A DNA stretch of 12,755 bases from Treponema sp. (GCA_031266635.1 JAISAN010000205.1:1-12755), one strand, 5' to 3'. Positions 1-7,840 are shown, counted from the first letter of the stretch. Numbers and translations: made by a program. The notes: generated by a model from the letters alone, not told the origin.

Positions 1-1643
1 CCCAGGCCGCCGAAGCCGCCGGTTTGGGAACCGTTATGCCACAGGCCGCCGGAAAGGGTGAATACCAGGTTTGAGGGCGGCGGATACCATTTAAGTTCCC
101 CGCCGGCCTGGAGAAACAGAGGGCTCCGGTTCCGTGCGTCCCGCCCTGAGCCCGGATCTCTGGTCACATTAAATTCCTGTCTCAGGGAGAATCCCGCGGT
201 AAAATGGGCGCCCTGGTAATGGAGGCCCCCGGAGAGAATGGGCCGGGTAACCAGATCGTGGGGGATCGGCCATTGTATGCCGGGGCTGAAAATCAGGGTC
301 AGGGGATCAAAACGCCAGGACAGGGGGCAATAAAAGCCCATGCCGGTTCCGGGGCCGATGGGGGCGGCGCCGTTTTCCGCCCAGGCATAGGAAATGCCCG
401 CCGCCAGGCCCAGGGGCAGACGGCCTTCGCCGCTGTGGAGCAGCACATATTTCAGCGATCCCCCTCCGCCCAGGGCGGCGGCGCCGTCAAATCTCGGCAG
501 GGCGTTCAAAAGGGCGGTAATTTCAAGACGGTTCAGGGGGGAAAAACGGATGCCCACATCAAAGGGCAGGGTAGAAAAGGCCCGTTCCCCCGGAGCGGTT
601 CCGCCGAAAAACAGATTCGCTTCTATCTGGAAACTGCCGCTGGGCAGCGTTACGGGCGCGGGGGCAAAAAGGAGCCCCGCCAGGATACCCTGGAAGGACA
701 GGGGGTAGATGATAAGGGAGGAATTTATCTCCGTTTCCAGAACCAGGCTTTGAGCGGCCGGGGCGGAACCGTCCCAGGGAAGGGCCTCGGTTTCAATAAA
801 AGCCCGGTAGCGCCCTTCGGGCAGGGGCGCCCCGCCTGCCTCCCGGCCGTTCCAGCTTATGGACTGGGACCATGTGCGGAAAGGCCCCAGTACGGCGCGG
901 TAAACTACCTGTTCCGCCTGATCTTTTATCGTCAGGACGCCCCTGCCGGGAGCGGAAACCTCAAAGCGGAATTCGGTAAGCCCCAGGGAGCCGGAATTGG
1001 CAGGATTAAACCGGGGCCGGCTCACCGTACCGCGGCTCATGGTAAAAGGGGCGGGGCTCATGGTAAAAACCGCGGTGCTAAGCTCCCCTTCCCGGACATA
1101 CACTGTTTTTACCGCCTCCATCCAGCCAAAAGCCCTGACCTGTATGGTCCGGTAGCCTACGGGCAGGCTTAGAACCGGGGTTTCCCCAAATTCAGGACGA
1201 ACCGCGGCGGTTTCCCCATCGGCGATAATCACCGGACGCAGGGGAAGCTGCTCCTCCGGCGGACTCCCTTCGGCCTTTCGGAAACGAAACAGCACCTGGC
1301 CGGCCGCCGTTTCCAGTTCAATGGAAACCACCAGCCGGCTTGAGGCGGAAAGGGTAATTTTGAAACGCCGTTCCCGGTAACCCTCTTTCACAAGCCGGAT
1401 ATAGTATTCCCCCTCTTTAAGATTGTTCATCACCAGGGGGCTTTGTCCCCGCTCTATGCCGTCGATAAACACCCTGGCGCCGATAGGCTTGGTACGGATA
1501 ACCAGGCCGGAGCCTGCCGTTTCCTCAAGAGTATCGCCGGTAATATCGCTGATATTCTGCCCGGAAAGCAGGGGAGGGAAAAACCCGCACAAAACCGGCA
1601 GCAGCAAGAAAAACAAAAACCGGCGAAAACAGGAGAAGCTCAT
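1..1643 (-). CDS. PEGA-domain exported protein, C-terminus beyond window
   Basis: The minus strand is open from an ATG at 1643 to the left edge (547 codons, no stop), so the gene is cut at its 3' end. Residues 1-28 form a signal peptide: Arg-rich start, a Phe/Leu core at 9-25, then LSGQ. Residues about 46-111 are a PEGA domain (VIRTKPIGARVFIDG, then LKEGEYYIRLVKEGYRE), with a weaker second PEGA-like unit at about 150-194. Residues 217-287 resemble the FlgD-type Ig-like fold (ISWNGREAGGAPLPEGRYRA). From about 310 onward alternating hydrophobic/aromatic strands with Gly-rich turns suggest an outer-membrane barrel or beta-rich surface domain. PEGA domains are common in surface and envelope proteins, so an envelope location is inferred; no precise function can be given. 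The ATG has no Shine-Dalgarno sequence but a promoter lies immediately upstream. No other start gives a complete signal peptide. Confidence 0.85.
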   Translation of the reverse strand, partial: MSFSCFRRFLFFLLLPVLCGFFPPLLSGQNISDITGDTLEETAGSGLVIRTKPIGARVFIDGIERGQSPLVMNNLKEGEYYIRLVKEGYRERRFKITLSASSRLVVSIELETAAGQVLFRFRKAEGSPPEEQLPLRPVIIADGETAAVRPEFGETPVLSLPVGYRTIQVRAFGWMEAVKTVYVREGELSTAVFTMSPAPFTMSRGTVSRPRFNPANSGSLGLTEFRFEVSAPGRGVLTIKDQAEQVVYRAVLGPFRTWSQSISWNGREAGGAPLPEGRYRAFIETEALPWDGSAPAAQSLVLETEINSSLIIYPLSFQGILAGLLFAPAPVTLPSGSFQIEANLFFGGTAPGERAFSTLPFDVGIRFSPLNRLEITALLNALPRFDGAAALGGGGSLKYVLLHSGEGRLPLGLAAGISYAWAENGAAPIGPGTGMGFYCPLSWRFDPLTLIFSPGIQWPIPHDLVTRPILSGGLHYQGAHFTAGFSLRQEFNVTRDPGSGRDARNRSPLFLQAGGELKWYPPPSNLVFTLSGGLWHNGSQTGGFGGL

Positions 1644-1650
1644 ATTTTCT

Positions 1651-1679
1651 ATTATGAGCCTTTTTCAAAACCCGGTCAA
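1651..1679 (-). promoter_or_regulatory. Sigma-70 type promoter of the PEGA-domain gene
   Basis: On the minus strand, TTGACC (1679-1674) is followed by a 17-base spacer and CATAAT (1656-1651). Both boxes match the consensus at five of six positions. The last base of the -10 box is 7 bases from the ATG at 1643, so transcription should begin at or within one base of the start codon. The spacer contains the GGTTTTGAAA motif also found upstream of two other minus-strand genes here. Confidence 0.6.
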
Positions 1680-1694
1680 TTTTGCGGCACAGCG

Positions 1695-1834
1695 ACCGCA
1701 GCCCCGGCAGGGGCTGTGATAAGAAAGTTGTAACACACGCCCGGCGCCCACCAAATGCCGCAATACCCCGAAAAGGGAGGCGGCCTTTAGGTCGCCGTAT
1801 GCGCCGCAGAACACAACCGCAGCCCCGGCAGGGG
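1695..1834. repeat. Composite intergenic repeat downstream of radC
   Basis: The spacer between the PEGA and radC genes contains a perfect 19-base direct repeat, accgcagccccggcagggg, at 1695-1713 and 1816-1834. The first copy extends into a perfect hairpin (CAGCCCC, GGCA loop, GGGGCTG; 1699-1716). Between the copies lies an 18-base near-palindrome, ggcggcctttaggtcgcc (1779-1796). There is no T-run typical of an intrinsic terminator. A minus-strand reading frame crosses the region but has no coding character. It looks like a dispersed, GC-rich repeat of the kind common between genes in termite-gut treponemes; that family assignment is from memory and unproven. It may also act as radC's 3' end. 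Confidence 0.55.
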
Positions 1835-1854
1835 ATACGGCCCCCGCCCGCGGT

Positions 1855-2652
1855 TCAATCCAGGCCGGGAGCGGGATTGGGGAAACAGGAAGGAAAGCCG
1901 GGATCCCCGGCGGCCTGATCCCCCAGCCTGCCATTCTGACGGTAACTAAACCAGGACGACTCCGAAAAAATCAGGTGATCCAGCAGACGGAGGCCCAGAA
2001 TCTCCGCCGCAATCCTGAGGCGGCCGGTAATTTCATCATCCTCAGGAGAAGGCTGGAGCTGCCCCGACGGGTGATTATGGGCGATAATCAGCGCCGCCGC
2101 CCGGTCCAGGATAACATCCGCAAAAACCTCCCGGGGATGTACGATGGTCCGGTTTACCAGGCCGATAGTTATCACCCGGATTGCCAGCACTTCGTGGGCG
2201 CCGTTAAGGGACAGGCAGAGAAACCGTTCCTGTTTTCGGTCCGCGTTATGCCGGATCAGGGTGAAAATATCCTGGGGCTGTTTAATCCGGACGCCGGAGG
2301 CCCCCCAGCGCCGTCTGCCATATTCCAGCGCCGCCACCACCGCACAGGCTTTGGTTTCCCCCAGCCCGTTGAGCCGGGCGAGTTCCTTCACCGGCGGAAT
2401 ATCCTTGTTCCGGTCAAGCTTTTCCAGCAGTTCCCCGGCCAGAACCGTGACGTTTTTGCCCCGAGTTCCCGTGTTAAGGATAATCGCCAGTAATTCATGA
2501 TCCGACAGTGCCCCCGGCCCCCCGGAGAGCAGCCGCTCCCGGGGGCGTTCTTCGGAGGAAAGGTCCCGGGGATTCCGGCGGGGGCTTCTTTTAGTGTTCC
2601 TGTCCCGGACTTCAAAATTTCCGATGAAACCGGGATATAAATTTTCTTCCAT
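1855..2652 (-). CDS. radC: RadC/UPF0758 family JAMM-domain protein
   Basis: A 265-residue RadC family protein. The N-terminal part has the family signature PRERLLSGGPGALSDHELLA (about 37-56) and a helix-hairpin-helix-like stretch, LARLNGLGETKA (91-102). The C-terminal MPN/JAB domain carries a complete zinc-site pattern: Glu154, His192 and His194 in AHNHPSG, Ser202 and Asp205. The family was named for DNA repair, but that role has been questioned and the biochemical activity is unknown; the JAMM residues suggest a metal-dependent hydrolase fold. The protein usually ends near the FSYRQNGRL segment (about residue 243). Here 22 further Gly/Pro-rich residues run towards the downstream repeat and are probably non-functional. 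The ATG at 2652 has no Shine-Dalgarno sequence and no alternative start lies before the conserved region. It is divergent from the gene at 2952. Confidence 0.95.
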   Translation of the reverse strand: MEENLYPGFIGNFEVRDRNTKRSPRRNPRDLSSEERPRERLLSGGPGALSDHELLAIILNTGTRGKNVTVLAGELLEKLDRNKDIPPVKELARLNGLGETKACAVVAALEYGRRRWGASGVRIKQPQDIFTLIRHNADRKQERFLCLSLNGAHEVLAIRVITIGLVNRTIVHPREVFADVILDRAAALIIAHNHPSGQLQPSPEDDEITGRLRIAAEILGLRLLDHLIFSESSWFSYRQNGRLGDQAAGDPGFPSCFPNPAPGLD

Positions 2653-2756
2653 GTCTTATATACGGCGCCAACTATCAATTTTGCTTCAACAAAATGTCAG
2701 ATTTTGAAATTGATCCTTTTTTTCTCTTTTTGCAACAATTCCAGGGAATGTCCCGG

Positions 2757-2871
2757 CCGAAAAGAGACCCCAAAAAGGTCTGAGGGGGTGGCAGTGGGAA
2801 AAAGGAGGGGAAGGGGCCCCCCTTTTTCCCACTGACAGGACCCCAGGTATATTTATCCGGTCTCTTTTCGG
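2757..2871. repeat. Nested inverted repeat between divergent genes
   Basis: Two perfect inverted repeats are nested. The outer arms CCGAAAAGAGACC (2757-2769) and GGTCTCTTTTCGG (2859-2871) are 13 bp. The inner arms CAGTGGGAAAAAGG (2792-2805) and CCTTTTTCCCACTG (2821-2834) are 14 bp, enclosing a purine-rich loop followed by a run of C. Weaker AATTCC/GGAAT complementarity extends outside. The structure sits between radC and the gene at 2952. It has no U-tract and could be a small palindromic repeat element, a cruciform site, or an RNA structure in a longer leader. The rest of 2653-2951 is AT-rich promoter DNA. Confidence 0.7.
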
Positions 2872-2915
2872 TTTTGGAATAATTAAATTGAGAATAGTTG
2901 CTTATATTTCCCACA

Positions 2916-2944
2916 TTGCTTAAACGATCTATTTATTGCATACT
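2916..2944 (+). promoter_or_regulatory. Probable promoter of the helical-protein/binding-protein operon
   Basis: TTGCTT (2916-2921), a 17-base spacer and CATACT (2939-2944) make a moderate sigma-70 type promoter. The -10 box ends 7 bases before the ATG at 2952, the same spacing as at the PEGA gene, again predicting a leaderless or nearly leaderless transcript. The -10 box matches only four of six consensus bases. Confidence 0.4.
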
Positions 2945-2951
2945 GGAAACA

Positions 2952-4340
2952 ATGGCTGATATAAAGGATTACCAGAACAGTCTTTCGGAGGCCCTTCAGA
3001 AACGGCGGGATTGGCTGGAAAAAACCGAGTTGGTCAAACTAAAAGATGAACTCAGGACCTTTCAGACCTCCTTCTCATCTCTCTATACTATTTTTTTGAA
3101 AAAAGGACTAATTAACGAAGACCCCTATAAACAGGAAGCCAAAATCGGAGAGCTTGCGGTTCCTGATACCGGGCCTTTTAATGAAGCGGACCGGCTGGAG
3201 CAGCTCAGTATCAGGCTTTCCAACTATGATAACCAGTTGGACTTTTTGGTCAATTTTTATCAATTCGGCGTGGAATTTCTCAATCTGGATCGGCTTAAAC
3301 GGATTCACGGCCTGGTGCGGTACATTGACTGGGCGCACTTGAGCAGCGATGCCCCAACGCCGAACACCAAGGTGGCGGCGGAAATAACCAACCAGTCAAA
3401 AACCGGCGTTGATCCTATTGCCCTCAGTGTTATCAACGGTTCCCTGGAGAACCTTTCAAAATCCACCACGGCGGTTATGGGGATTCTCAGGGACCTGGCC
3501 AATTATCACAAGGCGTTTTATAAATTCGAAGTCCGGACCGTCATGGACGGCATGAGCGCGGCGGAGGCAAACGCCGTCAATATGAAGAAAAAAATCGCCG
3601 CCGCCATGCCGGGGAAACCCTTCTATCAGGAACTGGTGGAAGAAATTATCAAAGAAGATTTTTCCCAAAACGGCCCCGCCCTGCGGGAAAATGTCCTCAA
3701 ATCCCTGGCGGTGGAAGAAAATAAACCTAAAAGCGCAAAAGTTAAAGTATCCTTCAAGGCGATTCTGATTGAGGGGGTTCACGTTATCGGTTCGGTCAAC
3801 ACCACGTTAAGCGAAATCGGCGTAAAACTTGATGAAAATGAACAGGTGCTGGAAAATCAGAAAAAAAGCTTGTGGGAGAAGATCCGGCTCTTGCTGCAGG
3901 AGATGATGAACAAAAAACCGGATGAGGTAATTTACGAACTGGCGTATATGGATGTCACCAAAGGCGCCCTGGTCCGGGAAAAATTAAACTATCACTCTTT
4001 CCGCAATGAAATGGACCGGAAAAACAGGGTCCTCGCCAGTCTCAGCGCCCACGGATCGGCCCAGGGAAAACTGGAGGTCATGGGCGAGGATCAACTCACC
4101 GCTTTTCTTGAAAAAAATATCCGGGATGTCCAGGCCCTTTACCGGACTCTTACGGCGCTGGACGAGTTTTTTAAGTCCGAAGTTCCCAAAGAAATCCGGG
4201 ATAAAGTGAAGGGGATTAAGCCTGAACTGGCCGCCATAAAAAATGCCATTGTCAGGGCAAATCAGATCCGGCACGAATACAGCGCCCAGAAGGAAGAAGA
4301 GGAACAGATGAAACGTCTGGGGATCAGTGTTGAAGGCTGA
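2952..4340 (+). CDS. Helical cytoplasmic protein of unknown function
   Basis: This encodes 462 residues from the ATG at 2952 (MADIKDYQ). An in-frame TTG at 2898 would add 18 residues, but it lies upstream of the best promoter and has no ribosome-binding site. There is no signal peptide or membrane segment. The sequence is rich in Lys, Glu, Leu and Ala and looks almost wholly alpha-helical. A likely coiled-coil or long-helix region spans the C-terminal quarter, ending in a charged EEEEQMKR stretch. I do not recognise a named domain; the even composition suggests a genuine, lineage-restricted conserved gene, perhaps spirochaetal. It lies 18 bp upstream of the peptide-binding lipoprotein gene on the same strand, so the two are probably cotranscribed, but nothing in the sequence ties it to transport. 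Confidence 0.88.
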   Translation: MADIKDYQNSLSEALQKRRDWLEKTELVKLKDELRTFQTSFSSLYTIFLKKGLINEDPYKQEAKIGELAVPDTGPFNEADRLEQLSIRLSNYDNQLDFLVNFYQFGVEFLNLDRLKRIHGLVRYIDWAHLSSDAPTPNTKVAAEITNQSKTGVDPIALSVINGSLENLSKSTTAVMGILRDLANYHKAFYKFEVRTVMDGMSAAEANAVNMKKKIAAAMPGKPFYQELVEEIIKEDFSQNGPALRENVLKSLAVEENKPKSAKVKVSFKAILIEGVHVIGSVNTTLSEIGVKLDENEQVLENQKKSLWEKIRLLLQEMMNKKPDEVIYELAYMDVTKGALVREKLNYHSFRNEMDRKNRVLASLSAHGSAQGKLEVMGEDQLTAFLEKNIRDVQALYRTLTALDEFFKSEVPKEIRDKVKGIKPELAAIKNAIVRANQIRHEYSAQKEEEEQMKRLGISVEG

Positions 4341-4358
4341 TCAGGCAGGAGCATACGC

Positions 4359-6074
4359 ATGAACAATTTGCAGATAAAAATACAGCGAACCGGGGCTTTC
4401 CTCAATTCGGGGAAAAGCCGGGTGGTATTCCAGGCCGTATGCCTGGGATTGTTGTTGGGGGCGTGTAAAAACGCTCCGGCAGTGGAAGAAGGGGGGCCGG
4501 AATTTTCCCGGAGTTCCGGGGGCCCGGAGCTCCGGGAAAACCCCGATTTTGCCGAAACCCGGCCCCGTGTCGCGCTTCGGGATGAACTTACCGTGGCATT
4601 TTCCCGGGGAGAAGTGGAACTGGATTTTCGTAAGTCCTACCTGGCCAGCGAGGCCCAGGTTTTTACCGGCCTTTACGAGGGGCTTTTTTCCTATCACCGC
4701 TTTACTATGGAACCGGTGGCGGCGGCGGCGGAACAGTGGGATCTTTCGGAGGATAAAAAACAGTGGACCTTTAGGATCCGCGAAAACGCCCGGTACTGGA
4801 ACGGCGATCCCCTCCGGGCGGGGGATTTCCGGACCGCCTGGATTTCCCTGCTGGACCCCAAACGGAATTCCCCCTATTCCAGCCTCTTTGACGTTATTGA
4901 GGGGGCCAGGGAATACCGGACAGGACTGGTTACGGACCCCGCAAAGATCGGCATTGAGGCACGGGACGAAAAAACCCTCATCGTCCGGCTTGCCGCCCCG
5001 GCGTCGTTTTTCCCCAGGATGCTTTGCCATCACTCCTTCAGCCCCATCCATCCCTCCATGGTGGACAAGGAAGACTGGAGTCTTGCGGCCCCGGTTTCCA
5101 ACGGCCCGTTTTATATCCGGGAATATACGGAACAGCGGATTGTGATGGAAAAAAATGAACAATACTGGGACGCCGCCCGAATATCCCTGAACCGTATTAT
5201 CCTGAAATATACCGAAGACGGGGATGAGGCTTCGGCCCTCTGGAATTCCGGTGAGGCCCGGTGGATCTCCGGGGATGTAAATATCGACGCCCTGACCGAC
5301 CGGAGCGGCATCCAGGTAGACCCCATGTTTGCCACCCATTACTATTATATCCGATCCGCGGAAAAGCCCTGGAACGATTACCGGATCCGGCGGGCCCTGA
5401 TCCTGGTTCTGCCCTGGGAAGATATTCGCCGGGGTCATTTTCTTCCTGCCAAGACCCTCATCTACCCCATCCCCGGTTATCCTGAAGTTCAGGGCCTGGA
5501 CGCCACCGATGAGCAGGAGGCCCTGAAGCTCCTGGCCGAAGCGGGGTATCCATCCGGCACGGGGCTCCCGGAGCTGGTGATCAAACTTACCCCCTCGGAA
5601 GAATCGATCCGCATTGGCGGTCTTATGGCGCAATCCTGGAAGGAGAAACTCGGCGTCCCCGTACGGGTGGAGGTGATTCCCTACCAGCAATATTTCCAGG
5701 CCCTCAAGGCCGATGACTACGGAGTCGGTTCTTCCACCTGGATTGGGGATTTTGCCGATCCGTATACCTTTCTCCAGATGTGGCGGCGGGACTCCAACCT
5801 GAACGACGCCCGGTACGATGACGCGGATTATGAACGGCTGATGGAAAAATCCATGAGCGAAGAGGGGGAGCAGCGCTGGGCAACTCTGGCGGAAGCGGAA
5901 AAACTGCTCCTGGAACGGGGAACCGTCCTGCCCATTTCCTACATTCCCGCCATCAATATTGTGGATCTCAACGAACTGGACGGCTGGTTTCCCAATGCCC
6001 TGGACATTCACCCCTTTAAGTACCTGTCCTTCCGGGCCTTCCGTCCCCTGCCGGGGGTGGTACTGGCTAAATAG
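4359..6074 (+). CDS. Oligopeptide-type ABC transporter substrate-binding lipoprotein
   Basis: A 571-residue extracellular solute-binding protein of family 5 (OppA/DppA type). A lipoprotein signal ends in the lipobox LLLGAC, giving lipidated Cys36, followed by a disordered Glu/Gly/Pro linker to about residue 70. Family hallmarks follow: FRIRENARYWNGDPLRAGDF with TAWISLLDP in the N-terminal lobe, SNGPFYI in the middle, and STWIGDFADPYTFLQMW in the C-terminal lobe. Such proteins capture peptides or similar ligands outside the inner membrane and deliver them to an OppBCDF-type permease. No permease or ATPase gene lies in the window, so this is an orphan binding protein here. AGGAG lies 8 bases before the ATG. 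The gene follows the helical-protein gene by 18 bp and converges on the kinase gene with 20 bp between stops and no recognisable terminator. Ligand unknown. Confidence 0.9.
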   Translation: MNNLQIKIQRTGAFLNSGKSRVVFQAVCLGLLLGACKNAPAVEEGGPEFSRSSGGPELRENPDFAETRPRVALRDELTVAFSRGEVELDFRKSYLASEAQVFTGLYEGLFSYHRFTMEPVAAAAEQWDLSEDKKQWTFRIRENARYWNGDPLRAGDFRTAWISLLDPKRNSPYSSLFDVIEGAREYRTGLVTDPAKIGIEARDEKTLIVRLAAPASFFPRMLCHHSFSPIHPSMVDKEDWSLAAPVSNGPFYIREYTEQRIVMEKNEQYWDAARISLNRIILKYTEDGDEASALWNSGEARWISGDVNIDALTDRSGIQVDPMFATHYYYIRSAEKPWNDYRIRRALILVLPWEDIRRGHFLPAKTLIYPIPGYPEVQGLDATDEQEALKLLAEAGYPSGTGLPELVIKLTPSEESIRIGGLMAQSWKEKLGVPVRVEVIPYQQYFQALKADDYGVGSSTWIGDFADPYTFLQMWRRDSNLNDARYDDADYERLMEKSMSEEGEQRWATLAEAEKLLLERGTVLPISYIPAINIVDLNELDGWFPNALDIHPFKYLSFRAFRPLPGVVLAK

Positions 6075-6094
6075 GGTTTGTCTATAAGCCGGTT

Positions 6095-7816
6095 TTACTT
6101 TTCCTTGATCAATTCGCCGGGCAGCCATCTGCGGAGGCAGCGGCCCAGGGACGCGAATTCAATGGGTTTTGCCAGGAGACCGTTAAGCCGGCGTTCCAGG
6201 AACATCTGTTCCGCGCCGCCTACCACATTGGCGGTAAGGGCGATGATGGGAATTTCGCCGTAAGGGCCCCCCAGGCTGCGGATCAGGGCGGTGGTTTCCA
6301 AACCGTCCATTTCGGGCATCATGTGATCCATGAAGATAAGATCATACTTCTTTTTTTCCGCCAGTTCCACGGCGGTTCTGCCGTTTTGAGCCAGATCCGC
6401 GGTAATGTCGAAGGCGTTGAGCATGGCGGCGCAGACATCCAGGTTGATCTCAATATCGTCAACCACCAGTATCTTCGCCTCCGCGGCGGTAAAGTCCCCC
6501 GATTCTTCCGGTTCGGTATCGGGTGTGTCTTCAGCGGGAACAGAGGGAAGGGCCACCGAAAAGGTAGAGCCCTTGCCGTACTCGCTTTCGAGCCACAGGT
6601 TCCCCCCCATGAGGTTACAGAGCCGGAAACAGATGGCCAGTCCCAGACCCGTACCCATCACGTTCCGGTTTTTCCGGGTATCCAGTTGCTCAAAGGGCTT
6701 GAACAGCTTTTCCGTATCCTCCTTGCGGATACCTATCCCCGTGTCCCTTATATCAAAACGCAGTATAGCTTCGGGATTTTTTTCATCCGCCCCGGCCAAA
6801 AAGGCGAAAAAGTCCACTTGCCCTTCATGGGTGTATTTTAAGGCGTTTGAAAGGAGGTTGGTCAGTACCTGGCGGGTCCGGTTTTCATCGCCGTAAACCA
6901 TGACCGGAAGATCCCCGGCAAGGGTAAAATTGAGGGTCAGGTTTTTACCCTTGTAGAGTATGTTGAACATGGAGTGGAGGTTGTCCAGCAGGGCATGGAG
7001 ATTGTAATTGGCGTTGATGATCTCCAGTTTTCCCGCTTCGATTTTTGAAAAGTCCAGGATATCGTTGATAATGGTTAAAAGGGATTGAGCGGATTTTTTA
7101 ATATCCCGCAGGTGTTTGCTCTGGATTTCCGTCAGTTCCGTGCGGCTTAATATTTCGTTTAAGCCAAGAATAGCGTTCATGGGGGTACGGATCTCATGGG
7201 ACATAACCGCGAGAAAATCCGACTTGGCCTCACTCGCCGATTCCGCCCGCTGCTTTTCCCGCATAAAGTCCGTAAGGTCCAGAAACACCGCCAGCACTCC
7301 CGCGGTGATTCCCGCGTCGCCCCCTTTGCCGTGTCCTATATAGGTCAATTCAATAGTATAGAAACGGCTTTCCCCGCTCTTGCTGAAATCGATCCATTTT
7401 TCCAGATTGACGGTCTTTTGCTCCGCAATCACCGTTTCGACAGCGGCCTTTAATTCCGCCAGTTCTTCCGGCGAAACATAGGCGGAAAAAATCTCTTCGT
7501 AGCGGCGGTTTCTGAAATAGTCAAAATTCGGGGTTCCCGTCAGGGTAAGAAACACCCTGGTGCCCAATATCAGATATCCGGCATCGTCAAGAAGAAGGAT
7601 AACGCTGGGGCAGCTTTCCAAAAGCATATCCGTATAGGCTTTTTGTTTCGCGTTGGCGGCGCTGAGTACCCTTCCCAGAGTCTCTTTGGCTTCCACGGTC
7701 TTGCTTATCTTGTCAAGATAAGCCCGGGTAATCCGCAGTTCCCTGGCGAGCTTTGTATTTTCGAGTTTCAGCCGTTTGTTCTCTTCGAGAAACAGCTCCT
7801 CACCGGCATCCGACAC
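6095..7816 (-). CDS. Soluble PAS hybrid sensor histidine kinase with receiver domain
   Basis: This encodes 573 residues. Order: an N-terminal coiled coil (about 5-60), a PAS-like sensor domain (about 62-185), a HisKA dimerisation domain with phospho-acceptor His207 in SHEIRTPMN, then an HATPase domain with the N box (NLLSN, 320-324), G1 (DTGIGI, 358-363), F box (FKPFEQ) and G2 (GTGLGLAI, 388-395). A C-terminal receiver domain has Asp453/Asp454, phospho-acceptor Asp497 (FMDHMMPEMDG), Thr528 and Lys550. All catalytic residues are present. There is no membrane segment or signal peptide, so it senses inside the cell. Output must pass to a phosphotransfer protein or other regulator not in the window. 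The start is a GTG preceded by GGGAGGG. It follows the FIST gene by 24 bp, which suggests that FIST ligand status controls the kinase. Confidence 0.95.
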   Translation of the reverse strand: MSDAGEELFLEENKRLKLENTKLARELRITRAYLDKISKTVEAKETLGRVLSAANAKQKAYTDMLLESCPSVILLLDDAGYLILGTRVFLTLTGTPNFDYFRNRRYEEIFSAYVSPEELAELKAAVETVIAEQKTVNLEKWIDFSKSGESRFYTIELTYIGHGKGGDAGITAGVLAVFLDLTDFMREKQRAESASEAKSDFLAVMSHEIRTPMNAILGLNEILSRTELTEIQSKHLRDIKKSAQSLLTIINDILDFSKIEAGKLEIINANYNLHALLDNLHSMFNILYKGKNLTLNFTLAGDLPVMVYGDENRTRQVLTNLLSNALKYTHEGQVDFFAFLAGADEKNPEAILRFDIRDTGIGIRKEDTEKLFKPFEQLDTRKNRNVMGTGLGLAICFRLCNLMGGNLWLESEYGKGSTFSVALPSVPAEDTPDTEPEESGDFTAAEAKILVVDDIEINLDVCAAMLNAFDITADLAQNGRTAVELAEKKKYDLIFMDHMMPEMDGLETTALIRSLGGPYGEIPIIALTANVVGGAEQMFLERRLNGLLAKPIEFASLGRCLRRWLPGELIKEK

Positions 7817-7830
7817 GCATTATCCCTCCC
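7816..7830 (-). promoter_or_regulatory. Ribosome-binding site deciding a GTG start for the kinase
   Basis: On the minus strand GGGAGGG (7830-7824) is 7 bases from the in-frame GTG at 7816. An ATG at 7820 lies only 3 bases from the site, is out of frame, and opens a six-codon reading frame ending at a TGA (7802-7800). The spacing and frame support the GTG as the kinase start. Confidence 0.6.
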
Positions 7831-7840
7831 GCGTCTTTTT

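Noticed and set aside
204..1172. A 322-codon open frame on the plus strand
   Set aside because: It lies opposite the PEGA-domain gene, is a Gly/Gln/Ala-rich low-complexity translation, and the minus strand gives a signal peptide and PEGA domain.
1665..1934. An 89-codon minus-strand frame crossing the spacer between radC and the PEGA gene
   Set aside because: It overlaps the 3' end of radC and translates the repeats; no ribosome-binding site or domain. It is better explained as repeat sequence.
2898..2951. TTG start giving an 18-residue extension of the helical protein
   Set aside because: No Shine-Dalgarno sequence, the extension does not resemble the rest of the protein, and the best promoter lies downstream of the TTG.
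4341..6128. A 595-codon open frame on the minus strand opposite the peptide-binding lipoprotein gene
   Set aside because: It is a shadow of the real plus-strand gene: composition is rich in Gly, Pro, Arg and His, no domain is visible, and the opposite strand encodes clear family-5 motifs with a lipobox and ribosome-binding site.
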